Source: Candidatus Lloydbacteria bacterium RIFCSPLOWO2_02_FULL_54_12 (GTDB lineage: Bacteria; Patescibacteriota; Minisyncoccia; Phycocordibacterales; UBA6899). Taken from it: a stretch of 18,612 bases of DNA. Positions 6,204-12,071 of the stretch are shown in pieces. The stretch is taken from assembly GCA_001819095.1 (NCBI GenBank), contig MHLS01000036.1, positions 1 through 18,612 of the forward strand, read 5' to 3'. The notes under the pieces were generated by a model. It was not told the DNA's origin, made no database searches, and saw nothing but the letters and a program-made list of their open reading frames with translations. A program made the translations under genes and the position numbers. Numbering within the stretch: the stretch's first letter is position 1; each line of letters begins with the position of its first letter.

Positions 6204-6848
6204 TCAATAACGAAAATCATCCCACTTATTGCGGAGAATTCTCCGCCGGTTCGCCACGGAAAAATATTCTCCCTCGGGTATCGGTTTCATGACCCCGTAC
6301 GGCGAGTGCCAGATGCCGAGGAATGCGTGTCCGGTCTCGTGAAGAATAATCTGGGGCGAAAGCGTGAGAAGCGCAATGTTCCTTCCGTCGTCGATCATGC
6401 CGACGTAACACGAACCGAACAAACACGGTCGCTCGTCATTGTCGTACGCGAGCGAAACGCCGAACACCAGATCGTACTCGGGATGTTCGACGCGAAACTC
6501 CCGCAACGCCCCGTGGATGTATGCGAACGAGCGTGTCTCCCATTTGGGGCCCTTGAAGAGGGTCACCTCGAATCGTATGCCGACCTGCCGCTCGAACGAC
6601 TCCGACGCGTCGCGAAATGTGGCAAGGACGAAGTCGTCCCCCACCCATTCGTTGGCGATCACCGCCACACGAAGCGTGCGTACAGGCAGGTTGCCCTGAC
6701 GAAACTCCGGATCTTGGATCATCCCTGCGACCGACTGATACTCCGGATCGTCCTTGTCGAACTCCGTAATACCGCCGTTTATGGTCGTGCAAGTAGAAAG
6801 AAAAAATACCGCAAAAAGAGCGGTCGCAATCAAAAATCCACGAAACAT
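6204..6848 (-). CDS. Putative lipoprotein with a metzincin-like zinc protease motif
   Basis: A 214-aa protein with a hydrophobic N-terminal segment (residues 2-19) ending in LSTC (C20), a possible but non-ideal lipobox, so it is probably exported and perhaps lipid-anchored. Residues 170-181 read HETGHAFLGIWH, followed by SPYGVMKP with M187. This resembles the metzincin zinc site HExxHxxGxxH plus Met-turn, but the Gly and third His are each one residue farther along. C142 and C147 could form a disulfide. Zinc peptidase activity is inferred from the motif only. The ATG at 6848 is chosen over an in-frame GTG at 6863 because GAGGT lies 5 nt upstream, one of the few clear Shine-Dalgarno sequences here. 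An extended -10 promoter and a strong terminator make it a single-gene unit. Confidence 0.75.
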   Translation of the reverse strand: MFRGFLIATALFAVFFLSTCTTINGGITEFDKDDPEYQSVAGMIQDPEFRQGNLPVRTLRVAVIANEWVGDDFVLATFRDASESFERQVGIRFEVTLFKGPKWETRSFAYIHGALREFRVEHPEYDLVFGVSLAYDNDERPCLFGSCYVGMIDDGRNIALLTLSPQIILHETGHAFLGIWHSPYGVMKPIPEGEYFSVANRRRILRNKWDDFRY

Positions 6849-6880
6849 CTCCCACCTCTGCACTAGGAACGACTCCGGCC

Positions 6881-6889
6881 ATTATAGCA
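6881..6889 (-). promoter_or_regulatory. Extended -10 promoter of the metzincin-like lipoprotein gene
   Basis: TGCTATAAT on the minus strand (TGn plus perfect TATAAT), giving a leader of about 26 nt that includes the Shine-Dalgarno sequence before the ATG at 6848. No good -35 box is seen, as expected for an extended -10 promoter. Confidence 0.65.
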
Positions 6890-6898
6890 AAACCGCAG

Positions 6899-6914
6899 TA
6901 CAAGGTGGAACCCC
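6899..6914. repeat. Isolated half-unit of the TACAAGGT repeat
   Basis: TACAAGGTGGAACCCC matches one arm of the copy at 10554-10603, but no full complementary arm lies nearby; only a GGTACAAG fragment occurs near 6941-6948. It looks like a decayed copy upstream of the lipoprotein promoter. Confidence 0.4.
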
Positions 6915-6962
6915 GCGAGCACTGCGGAGACTTGCTACGGTACAAGTCTTGGGAATTACAAA

Positions 6963-7012
6963 AATACAAGGTCCGACCTTGGGGAACGATTCTTAAGGTC
7001 GGACCTTGTATT
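6963..7012. repeat. TACAAGGT palindromic repeat, copy 2 (acts as glyA terminator)
   Basis: Perfect 18-bp arms (6963-6980 and 6995-7012) enclose a 14-nt loop. On the minus strand the hairpin is followed by TTTTTGTAATT, and it starts about 26 nt after the glyA stop, so it can serve as the glyA terminator; on the plus strand it is also followed by a T run. Its loop is the reverse complement of the loop of the copy at 10554-10603 except for one base, although the arms of the two copies differ. Confidence 0.85.
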
Positions 7013-7037
7013 TTTTCGTCTTGTGCTTCGGTAGTAT

Positions 7038-8291
7038 TCACCCGCGCAACACTCGGTCGATCTTTGCTGCAAGCTTTTTCATGTCGGCCTCTTTCTTGTC
7101 GCGCGTCGTTTCGGCGGGAGTGCCGAGGCGAATGCCGGAGGGGTCCATCGGCTTTCGTGTATCAAATGGGATAGTGTTCATGTTGACGATGATGCCGGCA
7201 CGCTCGAGTTTTTCAGACGCCTCTTTTCCGGAAACGCCGTTCGCCCATGTATCAACGAGCATGAGGTGATTGTCGGTCCCGCCGGAGACGACGCGCCAGC
7301 CGAGCTTTTGGAGTTCTCCCGCGAGCGCTTTCGCGTTCTTCACGACCTGTTTTGCGTACACCTTAAACGAAGGCGTGAGCGCCTCACCGAATGCGACCGC
7401 AGTCGCGGCGATAGCGTTCTCGTGCGGCCCGCCCTGAAGTCCGGGGAACACCGCTTTGTCGATCAAATCGGGAAGCAATACAAGGTCGGACCTTGAAGAA
7501 GTGCTGAAGGTCCGACCTTGTATTGCTTTTCTTTTGCGGACAAAGATCACCGCACCGCGCGGACCACGAAGCGTTTTGTGTGTCGTCGTCGTCACGATAT
7601 CGGCATACGGAAAGGGAGACGGATGCGCACCGCCCGCGATAAGCCCCGCGATATGCGACATGTCGACCATAAGATATGCACCGACCGCATCGGCAATAGC
7701 GCGGAATTTTTTCCAGTTGATCGTGCGCGGATAAGCGGTGAACCCCGCAACTATGATGTGTGGCTTCTCGCGTTTTGCGATCGTCATGAGCTCATTGTAA
7801 TCGAGTCGTTCGGTCTTTTTTGAAACACCATAAGGAATTTGTTTCCAAAACTTCCCTGACGCGGAAACGCCATGTCCGTGCGTGAGATGTCCTCCGTGCG
7901 AAAGCGTCATGCCCATGATACGGCCGGTCCCGTCGTGGGGAAGAAGCGCCATGTATACGGCGATGTTTGCCGGTGAACCGGAAAGCGGCTGAACGTTCAC
8001 GTGCCACCCGCCCGACTGAACGCCGTCAGTCGTTCGGGCGGGCTTCTTTGAAGAGAGTTTAAAGAGTTTGAGTGCGCGCTCTTGGCACAACCGCTCGACC
8101 TCATCAATGACGGTATTTCCGCCATAGTAGCGCCGTCCGGGATATCCTTCGGCATATTTATTGGTCAAGACCGAGCCCAACGCGCGGAGCACATCATCGG
8201 AAACATAATTCTCGGACGCGATGAGATTCACGACCGCCTTCTCGCGTTTTTCTTCTTTTTTGATGAGTTTTTCGACCTGCTTGTCCTTCAT
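7038..8291 (-). CDS. glyA: Serine hydroxymethyltransferase with two palindrome-encoded insertions
   Basis: A 417-aa GlyA. This PLP enzyme interconverts serine plus THF with glycine plus 5,10-methylene-THF in the cytoplasm and feeds FolD. Seen: NLIASENYVS (22-31), NKYAEGYPGRRYYGG (44-58), QPLSGSPAN (101-109), the PLP-lysine motif TTTTHKTLRGPRG (233-245, K239) and VFPGLQGGPH (281-290). The ATG at 8291 fits the family N-terminus and lies 9 nt after a TACAAT box; the frame stays open upstream to 8675 only by running through a palindromic repeat and a terminator. Two extra segments are unusual: residues about 82-97, encoded by an inverted repeat at 8007-8042, and residues about 255-272, encoded by a 22-bp-arm palindrome at 7473-7528. 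Both keep the frame and all catalytic motifs remain, so the enzyme is probably active. Confidence 0.95.
   Translation of the reverse strand: MKDKQVEKLIKKEEKREKAVVNLIASENYVSDDVLRALGSVLTNKYAEGYPGRRYYGGNTVIDEVERLCQERALKLFKLSSKKPARTTDGVQSGGWHVNVQPLSGSPANIAVYMALLPHDGTGRIMGMTLSHGGHLTHGHGVSASGKFWKQIPYGVSKKTERLDYNELMTIAKREKPHIIVAGFTAYPRTINWKKFRAIADAVGAYLMVDMSHIAGLIAGGAHPSPFPYADIVTTTTHKTLRGPRGAVIFVRKRKAIQGRTFSTSSRSDLVLLPDLIDKAVFPGLQGGPHENAIAATAVAFGEALTPSFKVYAKQVVKNAKALAGELQKLGWRVVSGGTDNHLMLVDTWANGVSGKEASEKLERAGIIVNMNTIPFDTRKPMDPSGIRLGTPAETTRDKKEADMKKLAAKIDRVLRG
7473..7528. repeat. TACAAGGT palindromic repeat, copy 3, in frame inside glyA
   Basis: Perfect 22-bp arms (7473-7494 and 7507-7528) with a 12-nt loop lie wholly inside the glyA coding sequence. 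The inner 54 nt (7474-7527) equal 18 codons, so the frame is kept. They encode roughly AIQGRTFSTSSRSDLVLL between VRKRK and PDLIDKAVFPG, where SHMT sequences normally have no such segment. Confidence 0.85.
8007..8042. repeat. GC-rich inverted repeat in frame inside glyA
   Basis: CCCGCCCGA (8007-8015) pairs with TCGGGCGGG (8034-8042), with an inner CTGA / TCAG stem and a 4-nt bulge. It encodes the middle of a 16-residue segment (SKKPARTTDGVQSGGW) between KLFKLS and HVNVQPLSGS, where SHMT normally passes directly from ELF-like to ANVQP-like sequence. It is different in sequence from the TACAAGGT family. Confidence 0.65.
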
Positions 8292-8300
8292 TGTGGCGTT

Positions 8301-8310
8301 ATTGTATATC
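8301..8310 (-). promoter_or_regulatory. glyA -10 region, nearly leaderless
   Basis: On the minus strand GATATACAAT contains TACAAT (8306-8301), 9 nt before the glyA ATG, and a TGA TATACA arrangement consistent with an extended -10. The position of the -35 box falls inside the palindromic repeat at 8314-8362. Confidence 0.5.
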
Positions 8311-8313
8311 AAA

Positions 8314-8362
8314 CTCAATACAAGGTCGAATCCGCCAGAGGCGGATTCGACCTTGTATTGAG
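8314..8362. repeat. TACAAGGT palindromic repeat, copy 4 (over the glyA promoter)
   Basis: Perfect 23-bp arms (8314-8336 and 8340-8362) with a 3-nt loop. The arm contains TACAAGGTCGAATCCGCC, so here the core is combined with a CCGCC...GGCGG hairpin seen also in nearby terminators. It directly abuts the glyA -10 box and replaces whatever -35 sequence was there. Confidence 0.85.
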
Positions 8363-8369
8363 CCGCGCA

Positions 8370-8398
8370 AAAAGAAAAACACCCGCCAAGGCGGATGT
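8370..8398 (-). terminator. Rho-independent terminator of the 211-aa unknown gene
   Basis: On the minus strand ACATCCGCC / GGCGGGTGT (8398-8379) is followed by TTTTTCTTTT (8379-8370), starting only about 7 nt after the stop codon at 8405. It separates this gene from glyA. Confidence 0.75.
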
Positions 8399-8404
8399 CG
8401 TATG

Positions 8405-9040
8405 CTAGAAATGAAGATGCGGTGCGAGCGTTTTGAAGAAGCAAGTGTCGAGCACTTGCTGGTCTCCCGTCTTCGGGTGAAAGGCGACGATCTCGCGGCA
8501 ATACTGCACCGAGCAGGCAAAATATAAAAACCAGAGCGCCAGCCTGTTCAAGAGCTGCGAGAGCGACGGATCGCGCGAGAGCGCCTGAAGGGTGCGCAGG
8601 TGTGCGCGGGTCGGTATATCGGGTATCTCTTCGTCGTAGGCGTGCGGTGCGATCTTCGTCACGAGCTTGTTCCACCCGTCGTAGTTCTCGAACTCTCCAC
8701 GCACACTTCCCCAGAGCGTCACCTCGTCGTATGCATAGAAAAAGTCCTTCCCGTCACCCGGACCGATAACGTACCCGCGCGACATATAGTTCGCGACAAT
8801 GACACAAAACTCGAGGAATCTTGTGTCGAAGACGGGGTGCAAACCGCGATACATTCGCAGATCTTCTTGTGGTGCGTCGGTCTTCTTGCGGAGGAAATTA
8901 AGACTCCAAAGGATATTTTTTACGCGTGCGACGAGAGACAGGGGGTGGGGTGGGGTGTCAAACGAATTACGGTATCCCTCAAGCAACTTGCGGTAGTCGA
9001 CCTCCGTGATGCTGTCTATAACAAAGTGCAGTGGGGGCAC
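8405..9040 (-). CDS. Conserved-looking protein of unknown function (211 aa)
   Basis: I do not recognise this protein. It is 211 aa, rich in aromatic residues and predicted soluble, although LALWFLYFACSVQYC (about residues 168-182) is quite hydrophobic and could be a buried or membrane-associated helix. It has a WGSVRGEFENYDGWN segment (about 109-123) and four Cys, but no signal peptide or known catalytic motif. The start is a GTG at 9040, preceded by GGGAGGAG with good spacing, one of the clearest Shine-Dalgarno sequences in the window. A TACAAT -10-like box lies at 9094-9089. A terminator follows directly, so it is a single-gene unit between glyA and the sugar transferase. The sequence context gives no firm role. 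Confidence 0.7.
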   Translation of the reverse strand: MPPLHFVIDSITEVDYRKLLEGYRNSFDTPPHPLSLVARVKNILWSLNFLRKKTDAPQEDLRMYRGLHPVFDTRFLEFCVIVANYMSRGYVIGPGDGKDFFYAYDEVTLWGSVRGEFENYDGWNKLVTKIAPHAYDEEIPDIPTRAHLRTLQALSRDPSLSQLLNRLALWFLYFACSVQYCREIVAFHPKTGDQQVLDTCFFKTLAPHLHF

Positions 9041-9088
9041 GACTCCTCCCGATTGATATCTTGCATCACGGTACGCGACCGACGAAAG

Positions 9089-9094
9089 ATTGTA
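9089..9094 (-). promoter_or_regulatory. Possible promoter of the 211-aa unknown gene
   Basis: TACAAT on the minus strand, with no clear -35 box, would give a leader of about 40 nt that includes the GGAGG Shine-Dalgarno sequence at about 9045-9050. The 9041-9169 gap shows no other feature. Confidence 0.35.
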
Positions 9095-9169
9095 AACACG
9101 CTGTTTTTCCGGAAGAGGAGCGCGCGCATTGTTCGTGTACGGCCACCAGTATTAAGTGTGAGCGGTCCG

Positions 9170-10507
9170 TCAGATACCCGTCCGCGAGAGGAGGGTCTTC
9201 ACCGTCTTAAGTGCAATCTTGATGTCGAGAGCAAGCGAGCGATTCTTCAGATAATAGAGGTCGTATGCAAGTTTTTCTTTTGTTTCTTCGAGCGAATGCG
9301 GGGGCTTCTCATGGTGCACCTGCGCCCAGCCCGAAAGTCCCGGCTTCACCAAATGGCGCATATTGTAGTACGGAATCTGTTCGTGATAGAGCTTCACCAG
9401 CCCGGGGAACTCCGGCCGTGGACCGATGAGCGAGAGGTCGCCCCGTAGCACGTTCCAGAGCTGGGGCAATTCGTCGATACGCGATTTGCGGAGGATGTTT
9501 CCAACGCGAGTGATGCGGTCTTTATTCTCTCCCAGCTGTTTGCCTTCATCCATTGTCCTCATCGTTCGGAACTTGTAGATGCGGATCGGCCTACTGCCCT
9601 CCCCAACGCGCTCGGGCATGTAGAAGACAGGGCCCCCATCTTCGAGCTTGATAGCAAGGGCAACGAACGGGTAGAGGAGGAGGGAGAGGCAAAGGAGTAT
9701 GAACGAGAGCACGATGTCCATCGCACGCTTGAAGAGGTCGAAGCCGAAATGCGCGCGCGAAGAGACATTTTCGAGGAACCAGCTATAACCGATCAAGGAG
9801 AGCGGGATCTTGTCGAAGATGTCCTCGTAAATGCGGTACTGATCCACGAAGCGGATGTGGGAGAAGATGAGATTGTAGAGACGCGGAAGTATCGGTGCGA
9901 TATGCTCGTTGCGCGAGTCGACGACGATGACCGAAACGCCTTCGCCCAAGATCCGCTCAAGCACTTCGGACTCGAAATCAATGCCGTCAAGCTTGGTAAG
10001 GTCGACCGAGGTCACGAACCGAAGCGGATAGAGCGGGTTGTCATTCACGACGCCGTAGAGCTCATGCAACTCTCCGCCCTCACCAAAAAGCGCCGCCTTC
10101 TCCTTCCGGCGCAATCCGAGGAACTGAACGCCGAAGACCCGCCAAACACTGATAAAAAGGAACGAAACAATGAGGTAAATGAACAGCACGGTCTTCGGGG
10201 TGATTCCGAAATACGGTATGAGATAGAAGAAGATGACCGCAATCAGACTATTCACCGCCTGCGCATTCAGGATGATGCTCGGGATCCTGCTCTTCAACAC
10301 CACCGTGTGCGGCTCGTAGAGCGATGCGATATAGAAGACGAGCACCCAGACGGCAAAAAGGATGGAGAACGGGAGAATATGTGCGGAAAAGTGTTGTTCC
10401 GTCGGCCCGACGATATTGCGCAGAAAGATCGCCACCCAAAGCGCAGCGACAAAAAGCACGAGGTCACCCAAAAAAACGATGAGCATTTCCCTCCGGTTCG
10501 ATAACAT
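9170..10507 (-). CDS. Polyprenyl-phosphate sugar-phosphate transferase (initiating glycosyltransferase)
   Basis: A 445-aa membrane protein of the WcaJ/PssY-like family that moves a sugar-1-phosphate from a nucleotide sugar to undecaprenyl phosphate, the first step of exopolysaccharide or glycan assembly. Seen: four N-terminal membrane helices (about residues 8-30, 46-66, 86-98, 107-124), a cytoplasmic middle domain, a re-entrant hydrophobic helix (about 262-286), then the catalytic core with KFRTM (312-316), DELPQLWNVLRGDLS and IGPRPE (345-366) and KPGLSGWAQV near 389. The sugar is not readable from sequence. The ATG at 10507 is preferred over an in-frame GTG at 10549 because an extended -10 box (TGTTATCGT) lies 6 nt upstream of the ATG. 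It is divergent from the GT4 gene; the two may act in one pathway. Confidence 0.9.
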   Translation of the reverse strand: MLSNRREMLIVFLGDLVLFVAALWVAIFLRNIVGPTEQHFSAHILPFSILFAVWVLVFYIASLYEPHTVVLKSRIPSIILNAQAVNSLIAVIFFYLIPYFGITPKTVLFIYLIVSFLFISVWRVFGVQFLGLRRKEKAALFGEGGELHELYGVVNDNPLYPLRFVTSVDLTKLDGIDFESEVLERILGEGVSVIVVDSRNEHIAPILPRLYNLIFSHIRFVDQYRIYEDIFDKIPLSLIGYSWFLENVSSRAHFGFDLFKRAMDIVLSFILLCLSLLLYPFVALAIKLEDGGPVFYMPERVGEGSRPIRIYKFRTMRTMDEGKQLGENKDRITRVGNILRKSRIDELPQLWNVLRGDLSLIGPRPEFPGLVKLYHEQIPYYNMRHLVKPGLSGWAQVHHEKPPHSLEETKEKLAYDLYYLKNRSLALDIKIALKTVKTLLSRTGI

Positions 10508-10513
10508 ATGAAA

Positions 10514-10522
10514 ACGATAACA
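10514..10522 (-). promoter_or_regulatory. Extended -10 promoter of the sugar transferase gene, leaderless
   Basis: TGTTATCGT on the minus strand ends 6 nt before the ATG at 10507, placing the predicted transcript start at the start codon. The same TGTTAT core appears in the GT4 promoter at 10661-10669. Confidence 0.45.
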
Positions 10523-10553
10523 AGAATATCGCCACAAAGGAAGCGTCACGAAT

Positions 10554-10603
10554 CATACAAGGTGGAACCTTAAGAATCGATCCCCAAGGTTCCACCTTGT
10601 ATG
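10554..10603. repeat. TACAAGGT palindromic repeat, copy 5 (between divergent glycan genes)
   Basis: Perfect 18-bp arms (10554-10571 and 10586-10603) with a 14-nt loop AAGAATCGATCCCC. The loop matches that of copy 2 (AAGAATCGTTCCCC read on the minus strand) at 13 of 14 positions, while the arms carry GGTGGAACC here and GGTCCGACC there, each still perfectly paired. Confidence 0.85.
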
Positions 10604-10660
10604 CAGGGTGTCGCCTAAATATCACTCACCAAGCCCAAGCAAACCTTTGTTCGTTTAATT

Positions 10661-10669
10661 TGTTATAGT
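10661..10669 (+). promoter_or_regulatory. Extended -10 promoter of the GT4 gene
   Basis: TGTTATAGT (TGn plus TATAGT) on the plus strand. An ATG at 10679 follows after 9 nt, the same spacing as at secD, PAP2 and glyA. That ATG is now separated from the GT4 reading frame by the MITE-like element, so the transcript now carries an added leader of about 120 nt. Confidence 0.6.
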
Positions 10670-10678
10670 GGATGCACG

Positions 10679-10798
10679 ATGAATCCCGTTAGAGGTCGCG
10701 GACCCGAACGGGACCGTATAAAAATGGCGAACCAAAAATTTATTACCGGCAATAATCGAGTAGCGTGGCGAACGAGCGGGTTCGCGTCCTACCTTTAA
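10679..10798 (+). CDS. Possible 39-codon leader ORF across the MITE-like element
   Basis: The duplicated ATG at 10679 opens a frame of 39 codons that ends with a TAA inside the right terminal repeat, 4 nt before the GT4 start codon. The peptide (MNPVRGRGPERDRIKMANQK...) is basic and unlike any family I know. If the old near-leaderless promoter still works, ribosomes would read this ORF first and could reinitiate at the GT4 ATG. It is more likely a by-product of insertion than an evolved gene. Confidence 0.25.
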   Translation: MNPVRGRGPERDRIKMANQKFITGNNRVAWRTSGFASYL

Positions 10799-10807
10799 CG
10801 GGATGAA
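10679..10807. mobile_element. MITE-like palindromic element 2 with 5-bp target duplication (ATGAA)
   Basis: The element (10684-10802, 119 bp) starts TCCCGTTAGAGGTCGCG and ends CCTACCTTTAACGGG, matching the ends of the element at 1395-1508. ATGAA is directly repeated on both sides (10679-10683 and 10803-10807). Each terminal repeat is followed by a hairpin: CGGACCCG / CGGGACCG (10699-10716, one mismatch) after GTCG, and GCGAAC / GTTCGC (10768-10785), which on the minus strand follows GTAG. The right-hand ATGAA contains the start codon of the GT4 gene. No transposase is encoded. Confidence 0.65.
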
Positions 10808-11981
10808 GATCCTCTACCTTATCACCAAATCCAACTTCGGCGGGGCACAGCGCTACGTCTACGACCTTGCGACGGAGGCAAAAAAGCGCGGTCACGATGT
10901 CGTCGTCGGATCCGGAGGGAACGGCCCGCTGGTAAAGAAACTTGCCGAGGCGGGCGTGCGAACCGTCGCCATTGCCGAACTCGAGCGCGATCTTAATCCG
11001 CTCAACGACTTTAAGGTCTTTCTCAAACTCCTCGACCTTTTTGTGGCGGAGTCGCCGGACGTCATTCACCTGAATAGCTCGAAAATGGGGGGTCTGGGAG
11101 CACTCGCGGCGAGGATCTGGAATGCATGGGGCTGGATCTTCAAATTCTTGAACAAGGGCGGACATCCCGCACACATCATCTTCACCGGCCACGGGTGGGC
11201 ATTCAATGAAGAGCGCTCCGACATCGAGCGATTCGCTATCGGTTGCGCGCACTGGGTCACCATAGCGCTCGCCCACCACACCATCGCCGTCTCGAGGAAA
11301 ACGCGCGACGAGGTCGGCGTACTCCCCTTCGTGTGGCACAAGCTCACCGTCATTCACAATGGTACGGGGCCCGTGACGACGCTTCCGCGCGAGCAGGCGC
11401 TCGACCTCATCCTCGGAGACAAGAAGGACGCACTCCTCTTTACAAAGCCCATCGTCGTGGGAACGCTTGCCGAGTTGCACAAAAATAAAGGCCTCTCTTA
11501 CGCGATCGACGGCATCGCCCAACTGAAAAAACAAATCGACGCCCCCGTCAGTTTTTTTATCGTCGGCGAAGGCGAAGAACGCGGTGCGCTCGAGACACAG
11601 ATCGCGAAGCTTGGGCTCACCGACAGCGTCTTTCTTGCGGGGCAGAAAGAGAACGGCGCATCACTCCTTCCGGCGTTTGATATCTTCCTCTTGCCGTCGA
11701 TCACCGAAGCGTTCCCTTATGCGATCCTTGAAGCGGGAAAGGTCGGTCTTCCGGTCGTCGCGACCGCCGTCGGCGGAATTCCAGAAGTCATCGATGACAT
11801 GGAGAGCGGGATCCTCATCCAGTCCAGAAATCCCGGAGAAGTCGCGCGGGCGCTTTCCTATCTCGTAAAAAATCCTGAACGTCGAAAAGCGCTGGGCGAG
11901 GCCGTCGCGGCGCGCATCCGCGACCGTTTTAATCTCGAAACAATGGTGAACGAAACACTGGCGTTATACGAAAAAGCCTGA
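10803..11981 (+). CDS. Glycosyltransferase, GT4 family (GT-B fold)
   Basis: A 392-aa cytoplasmic glycosyltransferase, usual GT4 length. The N-terminal domain starts MKILYLITKSNFGGAQRYVYDLA (FGGAQ at 12-16, the acceptor-side glycine loop), and the C-terminal nucleotide-sugar domain has the EX7E motif EAFPYAILE (E302...E310) followed by GLPVVATAVGGIPEVI. These enzymes add a sugar to a lipid-linked or surface glycan; donor and acceptor are not readable. It is the only plus-strand gene here, divergent from the initiating sugar transferase, and a role in the same glycan pathway is inferred. The ATG at 10803 fits the family start and lies at the edge of a MITE-like element; upstream there is no good Shine-Dalgarno sequence, only AACGGG. 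A repeat hairpin at 11985-12064 follows the stop. Confidence 0.93.
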   Translation: MKILYLITKSNFGGAQRYVYDLATEAKKRGHDVVVGSGGNGPLVKKLAEAGVRTVAIAELERDLNPLNDFKVFLKLLDLFVAESPDVIHLNSSKMGGLGALAARIWNAWGWIFKFLNKGGHPAHIIFTGHGWAFNEERSDIERFAIGCAHWVTIALAHHTIAVSRKTRDEVGVLPFVWHKLTVIHNGTGPVTTLPREQALDLILGDKKDALLFTKPIVVGTLAELHKNKGLSYAIDGIAQLKKQIDAPVSFFIVGEGEERGALETQIAKLGLTDSVFLAGQKENGASLLPAFDIFLLPSITEAFPYAILEAGKVGLPVVATAVGGIPEVIDDMESGILIQSRNPGEVARALSYLVKNPERRKALGEAVAARIRDRFNLETMVNETLALYEKA

Positions 11982-11984
11982 CGC

Positions 11985-12064
11985 ACAAGGAGGGAGACGA
12001 CCGAAGGTCTCTTCTTCGCTTTGAAAGGTGAGACCTTGGAGAAGTTGGTCGTCTTCCGCCTTGT
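11985..12064. repeat. Long inverted repeat of the ACAAGG family (copy 6), between convergent genes
   Basis: ACAAGG (11985-11990) pairs with CCTTGT (12059-12064), AGACGACC with GGTCGTCT, and AAGGTCTC with GAGACCTT, with unpaired insertions between these blocks and a loop near 12010-12027. The outer ends match the TACAAGG...CCTTGTA family but the inner arms are different and interrupted. It starts 4 nt after the GT4 stop and ends 8 nt before the rodA stop, so it could end transcription from both sides. Confidence 0.6.
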
Positions 12065-12071
12065 ATGTTGG

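Noticed and set aside
6190..6206. TCAACCCTAGGGGTCAA palindrome at the end of the lipoprotein gene, resembling flanks of MITE-like element 1
   Set aside because: It could be an excision scar, but the match is only to short C/G-flanked TCAAC motifs and may be chance.
8292..8675. N-terminal extension of glyA to 8675
   Set aside because: The extended frame reads through a palindromic repeat, a terminator and the 3' end of the neighbouring gene; family alignment and the TACAAT box support the ATG at 8291.
10554..10603. Attenuator or riboswitch upstream of the sugar transferase
   Set aside because: The hairpin belongs to a dispersed repeat family present in unrelated contexts, and the likely promoter lies downstream of it, so it is not in the mRNA leader.
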